Of a stretch of DNA of 7,393 nucleotides, positions 1 to 6,292 are shown one piece after another. Below the pieces are notes generated by a model. That model saw only the letters and a list, made by a program, of their open reading frames with translations, was not told the origin of the DNA and searched no databases. The stretch is from Clostridia bacterium (GTDB taxonomy: Bacteria > Bacillota > Clostridia > Christensenellales > CAG-138): assembly GCA_030530185.1 (NCBI GenBank), contig JAUMVL010000088.1:1-7393 (forward strand), in the 5' to 3' direction. A program made the position numbers and the translations under genes. Position 1 is the stretch's first letter. Every line of letters begins with the position of its first letter.

Positions 1-188
1 GGAGTTGGGATTTCGGTTGCCACGGCGGTCGGTTCGGGCGTCGCAATCGCAATTTCAATTTCAATCGCCGTCGGCTCGATCGTAGCAACCGTCGCCACGG
101 GATCAGAGGAAACCGCCGGCTCGGTCCCGTTTATGCAGCCGATCAAAAGCACCGGAATGAAAAGCAGCGCTGTCCAATGTTTTTTCAC
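1..188 (-). CDS. Lipoprotein with Pro/Thr-rich linker, 3'-truncated by the window edge
   Basis: About 62 codons of the N-terminus are visible. The protein begins M-K-K-H-W, followed by a hydrophobic stretch and a lipobox L-I-G-C with the lipid-carrying Cys at residue 18. This is a classic type II signal peptide, so the mature protein should be anchored on the outer face of the membrane. After the Cys comes a low-complexity segment rich in Thr, Pro, Glu, Ala and Ile (for example IEIEIAIATPEPT), typical of a flexible linker before an extracytoplasmic domain that lies outside the window. The GTG start is chosen because a GGGAGGT ribosome binding site (198-204) lies 9 nt upstream and because GTG overlaps the TGA stop of the phosphopantetheinyl transferase gene as GTGA, implying translational coupling. 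No function can be assigned without the missing domain. Confidence 0.8.
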   Translation of the reverse strand, partial: MKKHWTALLFIPVLLIGCINGTEPAVSSDPVATVATIEPTAIEIEIAIATPEPTAVATEIPT

Positions 189-778
189 AGTTTGATTACC
201 TCCCATCTTTCCACCCGATCGCTGCAAACCGACAGTACATACGATAAAAATTCCATTTGTCGAACGGGATAGTCCTTGGTATCGACCGTGGAAAGCGCCA
301 TCAGCCCCTCCCCGCTCCGTTTGACAATGCTTTCCTTTGCGGAAAAGAGGTTCCGAAAGGTCTGCTCCGTCGGTGAAGGGAGCCAGATTTGTTTCCACTC
401 GCGCGGCGTACAGATGCGTTTTGCAAGCGATTCGCTGACCGTTCGTTCCCGTTCAATATCGACGCCGACGGGGCAATCCGAAATGGTTGCCGCCGCATAC
501 AAGCCCGCATGAGAGAGTGAGAACGCAATCGGAGAATCCGAAAGATACGGTTTGCCGAGCCGCTCGGTTTGAATTTGCAGCGGCAGTTTTAAAGGCCCCA
601 TCCGTGAAAGCGCCTCGATCAGGCAGTATTCGGCAAGCATACCGCGCTGCCGTTCGATTGCGTCTCGAAGTCGTTCGGTCTTCTCCCTCCGATAAACGGA
701 CAAGCAATCTCCATAGCGCGCCTGCACGGATTCCAACGCGTCGAGCGAAGCATATACGGTTATCAGAAACGGTTTCAC
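185..778 (-). CDS. 4'-phosphopantetheinyl transferase, Sfp/AcpT superfamily
   Basis: A cytoplasmic enzyme of 197 aa that should move the 4'-phosphopantetheine arm of coenzyme A onto a conserved Ser of a carrier protein (acyl, peptidyl or polyketide carrier). Visible family motifs in order: GKPYL (75-79), FSLSHAG (86-92), the Mg-binding GVDIER (about 105-110, Asp107 and Glu109) and FSAKESIVK (145-153, with Lys148, Glu149 and Lys153), followed by GEGL. Sfp-type enzymes often have Trp where Phe145 stands. The GTG at 776-778 is preferred because the frame upstream of it lies outside the predicted promoter and does not resemble the family. No Shine-Dalgarno is present, see the promoter entry. No carrier protein or biosynthetic cluster is in the window, so the substrate is unknown. 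It is followed by the lipoprotein gene with a 4-nt overlap. Confidence 0.87.
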   Translation of the reverse strand: MKPFLITVYASLDALESVQARYGDCLSVYRREKTERLRDAIERQRGMLAEYCLIEALSRMGPLKLPLQIQTERLGKPYLSDSPIAFSLSHAGLYAAATISDCPVGVDIERERTVSESLAKRICTPREWKQIWLPSPTEQTFRNLFSAKESIVKRSGEGLMALSTVDTKDYPVRQMEFLSYVLSVCSDRVERWEVIKL

Positions 779-785
779 GTCCGTT

Positions 786-814
786 ATTTTAGCATGGTCA
801 TCGAATCCTGTCAA
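786..814 (-). promoter_or_regulatory. Sigma-A-type promoter for the phosphopantetheinyl transferase; predicted leaderless
   Basis: On the minus strand a perfect -35 TTGACA (809-814) is followed by a 17-nt spacer and a -10 TAAAAT (786-791) with an extended TGC just before it. Only 7 nt separate the -10 from the GTG start at 778, so transcription should begin at or within about two bases of the start codon. There is no room for a ribosome binding site. Confidence 0.75.
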
Positions 815-829
815 ATCCCGTACCGCTGT

Positions 830-858
830 GTTTATCCCCTGTCCGCTTTGGCAATAAT
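830..858 (+). promoter_or_regulatory. Sigma-F-type promoter for sigG
   Basis: GTTTA (830-834), 15 nt, then GGCAATAAT (850-858). This fits the sigma-F pattern known from Bacillus subtilis (GywTA, about 15-16 nt, GGnrAnAnT) at every fixed position. sigG is a classic sigma-F target. The start would fall near 865, giving a leader of about 25 nt that contains the ribosome binding site at 878-884. The match is by eye against a remembered consensus. Confidence 0.7.
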
Positions 859-877
859 CCTCTCCGAACAGAGTTTC

Positions 878-892
878 GGAGGTGAAGAGTTG
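878..892 (+). promoter_or_regulatory. Ribosome binding site that fixes the sigG TTG start
   Basis: GGAGGTG (878-884) is near-perfectly complementary to the 16S 3' end, and 7 nt separate its GGAGG core from the TTG at 890-892. Upstream in-frame ATG 794 lies before the predicted promoter, and ATG 905 has no such site. Confidence 0.8.
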
Positions 893-1666
893 AACCATAA
901 GGTTATGATATGCGGGATCGACACAAGTTCGCTTCCCGTTCTGAAGCAAGGAGAAATGCGTACGCTCCTCCAGCGCGCAAAAGCCGGTGACAACGAGGCA
1001 CGGGAACGGTTTATCTTTGGCAACCTGCGTCTGGTGCTATCCGTTGTGCAGCGTTTTTCGGGTCGTGGAGAGCAGGCCGATGATTTGTTTCAGGTCGGCT
1101 GTATTGGGCTCATGAAAGCGATCTCGGGCTTTGACCTGTCGCTGGACGTTCGGTTTTCGACCTATGCAGTCCCGATGATTGCCGGTGAGATCCGGCGGCA
1201 TCTTCGCGATTACAGCGCGGTGCGCGTTTCCCGTTCGATCCGGGATCTTGCCTACCAGGCGATGCAGGCGAAGAACAAGCTGGCCGAGTCCCTCGACCAT
1301 GAGCCGACCATTGCCGAAATTGCGCAAGAGCTCTCACGGCCCGAGGCAGATGTAATCTTTGCGCTCGATGCCATCTCCGATCCGGTCAGTCTATACGAGC
1401 CGGTCTATCACAGCGAGGATGACGCGGTCTGCATTCTGGATCAGATTAAGGATGATAAGGATGGAGAATCGCAATGGTTGAACAGCATCGCGCTCGAGGA
1501 AGGTATCTCGCACCTCAACGAACGCGAGCAAAAGATTTTGAAAATGCGATACTTTGGCTGCAGGACGCAGATGGAGGTCAGCAAAGAGATCGGTATTTCT
1601 CAGGCGCAGGTATCGCGGCTTGAGAAAAGCGCTTTAAAGCAGCTCGAAAAGTATGTCACCTTATGA
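890..1666 (+). CDS. sigG: RNA polymerase sporulation sigma factor SigG (late forespore)
   Basis: Directs RNA polymerase to late forespore genes. The 258-aa product begins MNHKVMICGIDTSSLPVL, which matches the conserved start of SigG (B. subtilis: NKVEICGVDTSKLPVL) and supports the TTG start. Region 2 is clear (DDLFQVGCIGLMKAI, 64-78, then FSTYAVPMI). Region 4.2 carries the helix-turn-helix around 225-248 (TQMEVSKEIGISQAQVSRLEK). Length is normal for the family. SigF is the closest alternative, but the ICGIDTS-LPVL start and the conserved DPVSLYEPVY segment favour SigG. A sigma-F-type promoter precedes it, as expected. The gene is convergent with sigE, its last 6 nt overlapping the sigE stop, rather than following sigE in tandem as in B. 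subtilis. Confidence 0.95.
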   Translation: MNHKVMICGIDTSSLPVLKQGEMRTLLQRAKAGDNEARERFIFGNLRLVLSVVQRFSGRGEQADDLFQVGCIGLMKAISGFDLSLDVRFSTYAVPMIAGEIRRHLRDYSAVRVSRSIRDLAYQAMQAKNKLAESLDHEPTIAEIAQELSRPEADVIFALDAISDPVSLYEPVYHSEDDAVCILDQIKDDKDGESQWLNSIALEEGISHLNEREQKILKMRYFGCRTQMEVSKEIGISQAQVSRLEKSALKQLEKYVTL

Positions 1667-2374
1667 CTGCATCCGCAAAATCTCGCGCTTCAGGCGTTTC
1701 ATAATCCGCTTTTCGATGCGACTGATGTAGCTTTGCGAAATGCCCATTGCGTCCGCAACCTGCTTTTGCGTCTGCGGATGGTCGTCCTTGAGGCCGAAGC
1801 GCATTTCAATGATGTCGCGCTCTCGTTCGGTCAAAAGATCGAGCGCCTTATACAACAGTTCCTTGTCGACCGAATCCTCAAGATCGCGACTGACGATATC
1901 GGGATCAGTCCCAAGGATATCGGAGAGCAGCAGTTCGTTTCCGTCCCAATCCACATTCAACGGCTCATCAAAGCTGACCTCGAGCTTCAGTCGAGTGGTT
2001 TTGCGAAGATGCATCAATATCTCGTTTTCGATGCATCGGGACGCATATGTGGCAAGCTTGATCTTTTTATCGGGATTGAACGTTTCGATGGCTTTCATGA
2101 GTCCGATCGTTCCAATGCTGATCAGGTCCTCGGTTGCAACGCCGGTATTGTCGAACTTTCGCGCCAGATAGACGACGAGACGCAGATTATGTACGATCAG
2201 ACGGTCCTTTGCCCACTTCTCGGTGCGCGCCGCTTCGATGCAGCGTGCTTCCTCCTCGGGGTCGAGCGGCGGCGGAAGCGCCTCGCCGGAATGCATATAA
2301 AAGATTGCGTTTTTTCTTCCGATCCGCAGCAACAGGCGAATCCGAATCCATAGCATCGTCCAAAATGATTTCAT
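1661..2374 (-). CDS. sigE: RNA polymerase sporulation sigma factor pro-SigE (early mother cell)
   Basis: The 237-aa precursor of the early mother-cell sigma factor. Residues 1 to about 28 form the amphipathic, basic pro-sequence (MKSFWTMLWIRIRLLLRIGRK) that holds it at the membrane until SpoIIGA cuts near FYMHSGEALPPP (25-36). This aligns with the B. subtilis YYIGGSEALPPP region. Region 2 includes EDLISIGTIGLMKAIETFNP (82-101) and KIKLATYASRCIENEILMHLR. SFDEPLNVDWDGNELLLSD (134-152) is a SigE/SigK-type signature. The region 4 helix-turn-helix lies near 202-225 (TQKQVADAMGISQSYISRIEK). SigK is excluded by the intact pro-sequence and the upstream spoIIGA. Start supported by GGAGG 7 nt upstream. 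Confidence 0.97.
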   Translation of the reverse strand: MKSFWTMLWIRIRLLLRIGRKNAIFYMHSGEALPPPLDPEEEARCIEAARTEKWAKDRLIVHNLRLVVYLARKFDNTGVATEDLISIGTIGLMKAIETFNPDKKIKLATYASRCIENEILMHLRKTTRLKLEVSFDEPLNVDWDGNELLLSDILGTDPDIVSRDLEDSVDKELLYKALDLLTERERDIIEMRFGLKDDHPQTQKQVADAMGISQSYISRIEKRIMKRLKREILRMQS

Positions 2375-3149
2375 GTGATTTCCTCCATTCCATCGGAATC
2401 AAAATTGCGGGAAGCACCGCATCCGCATGCGGGATTGGCTGCTGCGCTTTGGCAACATAGCAGGCGACTTCACAGTCTCCGTATTGCGGCAGGCGTACGC
2501 TCTTTGGCCTTGCCGCATTCATCACGCCTGCGCCTCCCTGTGTGTAGTACACGACCGATCGCTCGTTCGGAACATCCGTATTCGCCAAAAGTACAACTGG
2601 AAGGCCGGAGATCGGTTCCGTCAAGAGGTTCCCGGTGTCAATCAAGGCACGATAGGTGCGCTCCAAATGATCCAGTCTGACCGTAACCAGCGTGATATGC
2701 TGTTGGATCGATCGACCTTGGAGCAGTTTTTGCAGCAGTCGCGGCAGAAACAGCGCGACGCTCAATCCGATCAGGGCCGTCCGAAGCGGCAGCGTGCCGA
2801 CGATCGTCCCATCCATTCGGACCGTTCCGCCGGCTGTGATCGTAACAAGCAATACCGCGCCGCCAACCATTGCCGCCGAAAGCAGCACACATAAAAAGGT
2901 CAGCCAAAGAGAAGTTCCTTTTTCACGCAGCGGAATCGCAAGCAACAGAAAGAACGCGATCCGTACGGGAATCCGGCGCAGTACCGGCAGGTAAAACAGC
3001 GACAGCAATGCGTACACAGCTCCGATCAGACTGAACAAAATCAGGCGGATGATTTTGCTTCTAATTCCGGACAGGGTCGATGCCAGTTGAAAGATGCAAA
3101 GGTTCAGCAGCGTGTTGTCCAGCAAAAACCATTCGATGCTGATTTTCAT
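2187..3149 (-). CDS. spoIIGA: Sporulation sigma-E factor-processing peptidase SpoIIGA, with C-terminal tail overlapping sigE
   Basis: Membrane-embedded aspartic protease that removes the pro-sequence of SigE at the septum after a forespore signal (SpoIIR). The N-terminal half has about five hydrophobic segments (roughly 7-24, 33-55, 60-74, 80-104, 118-143). The protease domain carries ALIDTGNLLTEP with the catalytic Asp171 in DTGN (171-174). The segment VVYYTQGGAGVMNAARPK resembles the family's IPYRTVG...L.AFKP block. The family-like part ends near residue 255, just before sigE starts, yet no stop occurs and the frame runs 62 more codons inside sigE as a basic tail with no visible family resemblance. 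ATG overlaps the spoIIE stop (ATGA). No Shine-Dalgarno is visible before it, so translation probably depends on coupling to spoIIE. Confidence 0.9.
   Translation of the reverse strand: MKISIEWFLLDNTLLNLCIFQLASTLSGIRSKIIRLILFSLIGAVYALLSLFYLPVLRRIPVRIAFFLLLAIPLREKGTSLWLTFLCVLLSAAMVGGAVLLVTITAGGTVRMDGTIVGTLPLRTALIGLSVALFLPRLLQKLLQGRSIQQHITLVTVRLDHLERTYRALIDTGNLLTEPISGLPVVLLANTDVPNERSVVYYTQGGAGVMNAARPKSVRLPQYGDCEVACYVAKAQQPIPHADAVLPAILIPMEWRKSHEIILDDAMDSDSPVAADRKKKRNLLYAFRRGASAAARPRGGSTLHRSGAHREVGKGPSDRT
2382..2386 (-). promoter_or_regulatory. Strong ribosome binding site of sigE inside spoIIGA
   Basis: GGAGG on the minus strand, 7 nt before the sigE ATG (2372-2374), lies within the spoIIGA reading frame. 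It should let ribosomes start sigE independently of, or coupled to, spoIIGA translation. Confidence 0.85.
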
Positions 3150-5386
3150 TGCGAAACCCGCAGAACCATGACCGACAAATCATCCGGATACCCCGTTTCC
3201 TGTGCCGCGTGTAAAATTCGATCGGCACTGTCGCGATACGGTGCGCTGGAAAGCAGCACGGATTCCAGACGTTCGGTCAGCGCGTCGGTGACGCCGTCCG
3301 TGCAAAGGAACAGCGTATCGCCTTTTTTCAATTGCAGCGGAATCACGGTCGGACGAACGTCGTCAAGAATTCCGCACGGCAGGGCTTCTCCGGAAAGCGT
3401 GTACAGCGTCGTATCCCGCAGCAGATACGACGGCGGCGTGCCGAATTTGAGCAGCTCGGCGGTTCCCGCATTCAAATCGAACAAAACCGCGTCAAGCGTG
3501 GCATATCGTTCCTCGCCGTTCCGGTTCATCAGCATGCGGTTCACGTTTTCGTAAACCAATTCCTGTTCCATTCCCGCATCGTACAGTCGAAACAAGGTCC
3601 GAATTGCCGAACGGCTTTCCGCCATTGCTTTTTCCCCGCTCCCCATCCCATCGGATAGGGCAAACAACGAGTTTCCTCCGCTCTTTCGCCGCTCGCCATA
3701 GCTGTCGCCGTTGCCGCTTGCCTCGAGGGCCGATTGGCTGACGTGCATGGAAACATGCCACTTTGGGGCGGGTTCCAAAAGAAGCTGGACGCCATCGATC
3801 GTAGATTCCGCCAGTACCCTCCGATAGCGACAACGCGTCGCCTTCTCTACGCAACGAAGCAAAGTGCGTTCATCGATCTTGCTGTTTGGTCTCAGATAGA
3901 CACGATACAGCGTTCGCTCTCCGGCTCGCAGAGTTTCAATTGCCGCCGCGTCGATTCCGTTTGCAAGCAAAGACTGAAACAGCTCCGATTCCTGATCCCG
4001 TTCATGAATCGGCGCGCAATCCTCGGCAAGACGCCGAACCACCTCTCCTGCGCCCGAGAATTCCCGTGAGGTAAAGGCATTCTGCCGGTCCATCCTGAGC
4101 AATACCGCATCCCGCGTGAGCGCCTGCTGATAAGCAAGCAGCAAGGATGAGCAAAGATCGGCAAACGAGGCGCAGTCCGGCGGGATTGGAGCCTGCGGTA
4201 CTACACGCTGCGCGTTTTCCAGCCGCGATGCGAGCTCCAATACCGTGTTCTTCATTGCTTCTCCATCCGCCCAGCATGCAGCCTGTCGCATGCAGTTGAG
4301 GCAAATGACAAGCGCGCCTTGGATCGTCCATGCCGTCGTTGCCTCTCGTTCATACCTTTGGGGATCGAATGTGTCGGAAACATCTTTCAGCAGCGTCCCC
4401 ATGCGTTCAAGCTCCCGCGCCGTACGGCGATGTGCGCGCTGCATTGCAGAACGCGTGCTTTTCTCCAGCTGTCGGTCGATCGCAGTCAGGCTTTCGATCC
4501 GTTCGACGTGAACCTTAGGCAACAGCAATAATAGAATTGCGGCAAATATGGTATTGAGCAGGCTCCAGACCGGAAGCGGATCCGGCTGCATACCGATCAG
4601 CAGCATGGAAGCAATCAAATGTCCCACAGCGACCCAGATTCTTCCCTCTCGATAGAACGGAACGGAGATTGCCGTACCGAGCGTAACCACCGCAACAATG
4701 CGCGGATCCGCCTTGGCATACAGCACCCACGCCACGGACAGCAGCGCTGCAACGAATGAGCCATACAGGCCGCGCACGCTGGTCAGCAGCATTGTTGTAA
4801 AGAAGATCAGAATCATCGAAAGCGAAACTTCGGAATAGCGGATCTCCGCCACTGCCAGTATACAAAGCCCCCAACAGAGCAAGAGCGCGTCCTGGTCCCA
4901 TTCCGTCAGCAGCCGAACGGTTTTCAGCTTTCCGAGAAGGCGGAATGAGCGTACAAAACATACCGCGCTCGCAAGGCTGACAAGCAGCCCGAACAGTCCG
5001 AACAAAATCTCAATCGGACCGTAGAGCAACATCAGCGGCAGCGACAGCACATAGCAGCCGCAAAACAGCAGGATCCGAATCAACGGCGAGGGCTTCGGTA
5101 CAATCATGCGGGCAAACGGCAATACAAGTGCAAACAACGCTGCGCACGCAACGCCGCTCCACTGCGGTTCCCCGATCAAACATCCGATCGCCGTTCCGGC
5201 CGCTGCCCAAGAGGGATCCAGCTCCGCCAGTGTGATTCCAAGCAGCACGCCGAACGCAAACGGAATATGGTAGGTATGCAGTCTGAGTCGTGTCAAAAGC
5301 AGTGCGATAAGCAGCGCCGCAATCGACAAAAAGCGTGCGGTACTGTCCGTTCCATATGGAGTTTTCTTCCTGTTGGTTGCTTGCAT
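3146..5386 (-). CDS. spoIIE: Stage II sporulation protein E, membrane PP2C-type serine phosphatase
   Basis: Dephosphorylates phospho-SpoIIAA so that sigma-F is released in the forespore; also acts at the polar septum with FtsZ. The 746-aa protein has a short cytoplasmic start, then about ten membrane segments between residues 18 and 291, a charged central region (about 292-545) with ICLNCMRQAACW Cys residues (361-372), and a C-terminal PP2C domain. Phosphatase motifs: SGNGDSYG (557-564), SDGMGSGEKA (578-587) with a metal-binding Asp, TLDAVLFDL (630-638), FGTPPSYL, LPCGIL (669-674), KKGDTLFLCTDG (687-698) and DDLSVMVL (735-742). It is shorter than the roughly 830-aa B. subtilis protein. The start ATG has no Shine-Dalgarno. 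It heads an operon with spoIIGA (4-nt overlap) and sigE, whereas in B. subtilis spoIIE lies elsewhere. Confidence 0.96.
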   Translation of the reverse strand: MQATNRKKTPYGTDSTARFLSIAALLIALLLTRLRLHTYHIPFAFGVLLGITLAELDPSWAAAGTAIGCLIGEPQWSGVACAALFALVLPFARMIVPKPSPLIRILLFCGCYVLSLPLMLLYGPIEILFGLFGLLVSLASAVCFVRSFRLLGKLKTVRLLTEWDQDALLLCWGLCILAVAEIRYSEVSLSMILIFFTTMLLTSVRGLYGSFVAALLSVAWVLYAKADPRIVAVVTLGTAISVPFYREGRIWVAVGHLIASMLLIGMQPDPLPVWSLLNTIFAAILLLLLPKVHVERIESLTAIDRQLEKSTRSAMQRAHRRTARELERMGTLLKDVSDTFDPQRYEREATTAWTIQGALVICLNCMRQAACWADGEAMKNTVLELASRLENAQRVVPQAPIPPDCASFADLCSSLLLAYQQALTRDAVLLRMDRQNAFTSREFSGAGEVVRRLAEDCAPIHERDQESELFQSLLANGIDAAAIETLRAGERTLYRVYLRPNSKIDERTLLRCVEKATRCRYRRVLAESTIDGVQLLLEPAPKWHVSMHVSQSALEASGNGDSYGERRKSGGNSLFALSDGMGSGEKAMAESRSAIRTLFRLYDAGMEQELVYENVNRMLMNRNGEERYATLDAVLFDLNAGTAELLKFGTPPSYLLRDTTLYTLSGEALPCGILDDVRPTVIPLQLKKGDTLFLCTDGVTDALTERLESVLLSSAPYRDSADRILHAAQETGYPDDLSVMVLRVSQ

Positions 5387-5392
5387 GCGCCC

Positions 5393-5427
5393 ATTGTAGC
5401 GAATCCTATAGATGCATTTTGGGCGAA
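5393..5427 (-). promoter_or_regulatory. Candidate spoIIE operon promoter with Spo0A-box-like sites
   Basis: On the minus strand TACAAT (5393-5398) lies 6 nt before the spoIIE ATG, so transcription would start at the ATG itself. No good -35 is found at 16-18 nt. At the -35 position for a long (about 22 nt) spacer lies a TGNCGAA-like box in reverse orientation (plus-strand GGGCGAA, 5421-5427, one mismatch), and a second (TAGCGAA, 5397-5403, one mismatch) overlaps the -10. Long-spaced, Spo0A-activated promoters are known for B. subtilis spoIIE and spoIIG. The matches are short and could be chance. Confidence 0.4.
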
Positions 5428-5528
5428 TGATGAAGGCTTGTTATGCCCATTTTTCCGTTCGGATTCGCGCTGCACGCTGTTTCGATGCTCCAACACGCTC
5501 CAATCTGCTTTTGTTCGGCAGAATCATC

Positions 5529-5557
5529 TTGCCCGTGTTGGAAACGTATGCTATAAT
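5529..5557 (+). promoter_or_regulatory. Sigma-A-type promoter of the tmk operon
   Basis: TTGCCC (5529-5534), 17-nt spacer, then a perfect TATAAT (5552-5557) with an extended TGC immediately before it. Transcription would start near 5564 and leave a leader of about 50 nt before the tmk ATG. It points away from spoIIE. Confidence 0.85.
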
Positions 5558-5614
5558 GAATTCACTTGGGCGGCATTGGCAGGATCGAATAGCGGCTCGC
5601 CCGCAAGGAGCGAT

Positions 5615-6277
5615 ATGACAAAAATCATTGCATTTGAAGGGATTGACGGAACGGGAAAAACCGTACAGATGGAACAGCTTGCGACATACCTGCGCAAAAA
5701 AGGGAAAACCGTGCTCGAACTGTCGTTCCCAATGTATGAGACGTTTTTCGGCGGACTTGTCGGACGGTATCTGACGGCAAAGGACGGTGTGGCCGCCAAC
5801 ACGGTCGACGGGAAAAGCATGGCGCTTTGGTTTGCGCTCGACCGATTTGAAGCGTTCCGGAATCTGGACTATACGGACTATGATTTTTTGCTTATCAACC
5901 GTTATGTGCTCTCGAACGCCGTGTATCAAAGTATCCGTGACTGCGATCTTGACAAACCGGATCTTTTAGATTTTTGCCTGACCCTTGAGCATGTGCATTT
6001 CGGCATTCCCCGCCCCGACCTGAACCTCGTTCTGGATATGGATATTGCGGAAGCCGCAGGGAATGTGGACAAAAAAGGCTTTCGGGAATACGTCGGCAAC
6101 GCACGCGATGTGTACGAAAGCATCGATTCTATTCAGGCGCGGGCACGTAAGAAGTACCAGGAATATGCGAAGAGACTGAATTCGATCGTGTTCATCCCGT
6201 GTATGAAGGACGGTAAGCTCGAAAACATCGAAACGATTGCAGAACGCATTCAAAAAGTCATTGATCCACTTCTTTAA
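5615..6277 (+). CDS. tmk: Thymidylate kinase
   Basis: Phosphorylates dTMP to dTDP with ATP, the step feeding dTTP synthesis, in the cytoplasm. The 220-aa product carries the P-loop GIDGTGKT (9-16), the SFPMY motif (37-41) that helps bind substrate, DRF (76-78), NRYVLSNAVYQ (95-105) and G-PRPDL (130-136), followed by LVLDMD. A lid segment with Lys153, Lys154 and Arg157 follows. Length is usual for the family. The ATG at 5615 is preferred over a start in the same open frame much further upstream because AAGGAG (5605-5610) stands just before it, and the promoter at 5529-5557 lies inside the longer frame. It is followed after a 15-nt gap by the HD phosphohydrolase gene, so the two are probably co-transcribed. 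Confidence 0.93.
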   Translation: MTKIIAFEGIDGTGKTVQMEQLATYLRKKGKTVLELSFPMYETFFGGLVGRYLTAKDGVAANTVDGKSMALWFALDRFEAFRNLDYTDYDFLLINRYVLSNAVYQSIRDCDLDKPDLLDFCLTLEHVHFGIPRPDLNLVLDMDIAEAAGNVDKKGFREYVGNARDVYESIDSIQARARKKYQEYAKRLNSIVFIPCMKDGKLENIETIAERIQKVIDPLL

Positions 6278-6292
6278 TCCATGGGAGGAATT

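Noticed and set aside
794..889. Upstream ATG at 794 as the sigG start (32 extra residues)
   Set aside because: It lies before the predicted sigma-F promoter and within the opposing promoter, has no ribosome binding site, and the extra residues do not resemble SigG.
779..949. N-terminal extension of the phosphopantetheinyl transferase frame to 949
   Set aside because: The added residues do not look like the family, overlap the sigG start, and lie upstream of the TTGACA/TAAAAT promoter.
1655..1668. GTCA...TGAC inverted repeat at the sigE-sigG junction as a terminator
   Set aside because: Only four base pairs with no T-rich tract on either strand.
2134..2460. Plus-strand open frames opposite sigE, spoIIGA and spoIIE
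   Set aside because: They are shadows of well-supported genes, with no ribosome binding sites or recognisable domains.
2371..2640. Frameshift in spoIIGA that would restore an ATGA junction with sigE
   Set aside because: The alternative frame has stops at 2638-2640 and about 2472, and its translation is Cys/Ala-rich without SpoIIGA likeness, while the current frame keeps a plausible C-terminal block up to about residue 255.
5568..5602. GGGCG/CGCCC hairpin in the tmk leader as a riboswitch or attenuator
   Set aside because: A five-base stem with a long loop and no recognisable conserved RNA motif.
5267..5614. Long frame upstream of tmk as part of the coding region
   Set aside because: It runs antisense through the spoIIE start and across the tmk promoter; AAGGAG before ATG 5615 and the P-loop position fix the real start.
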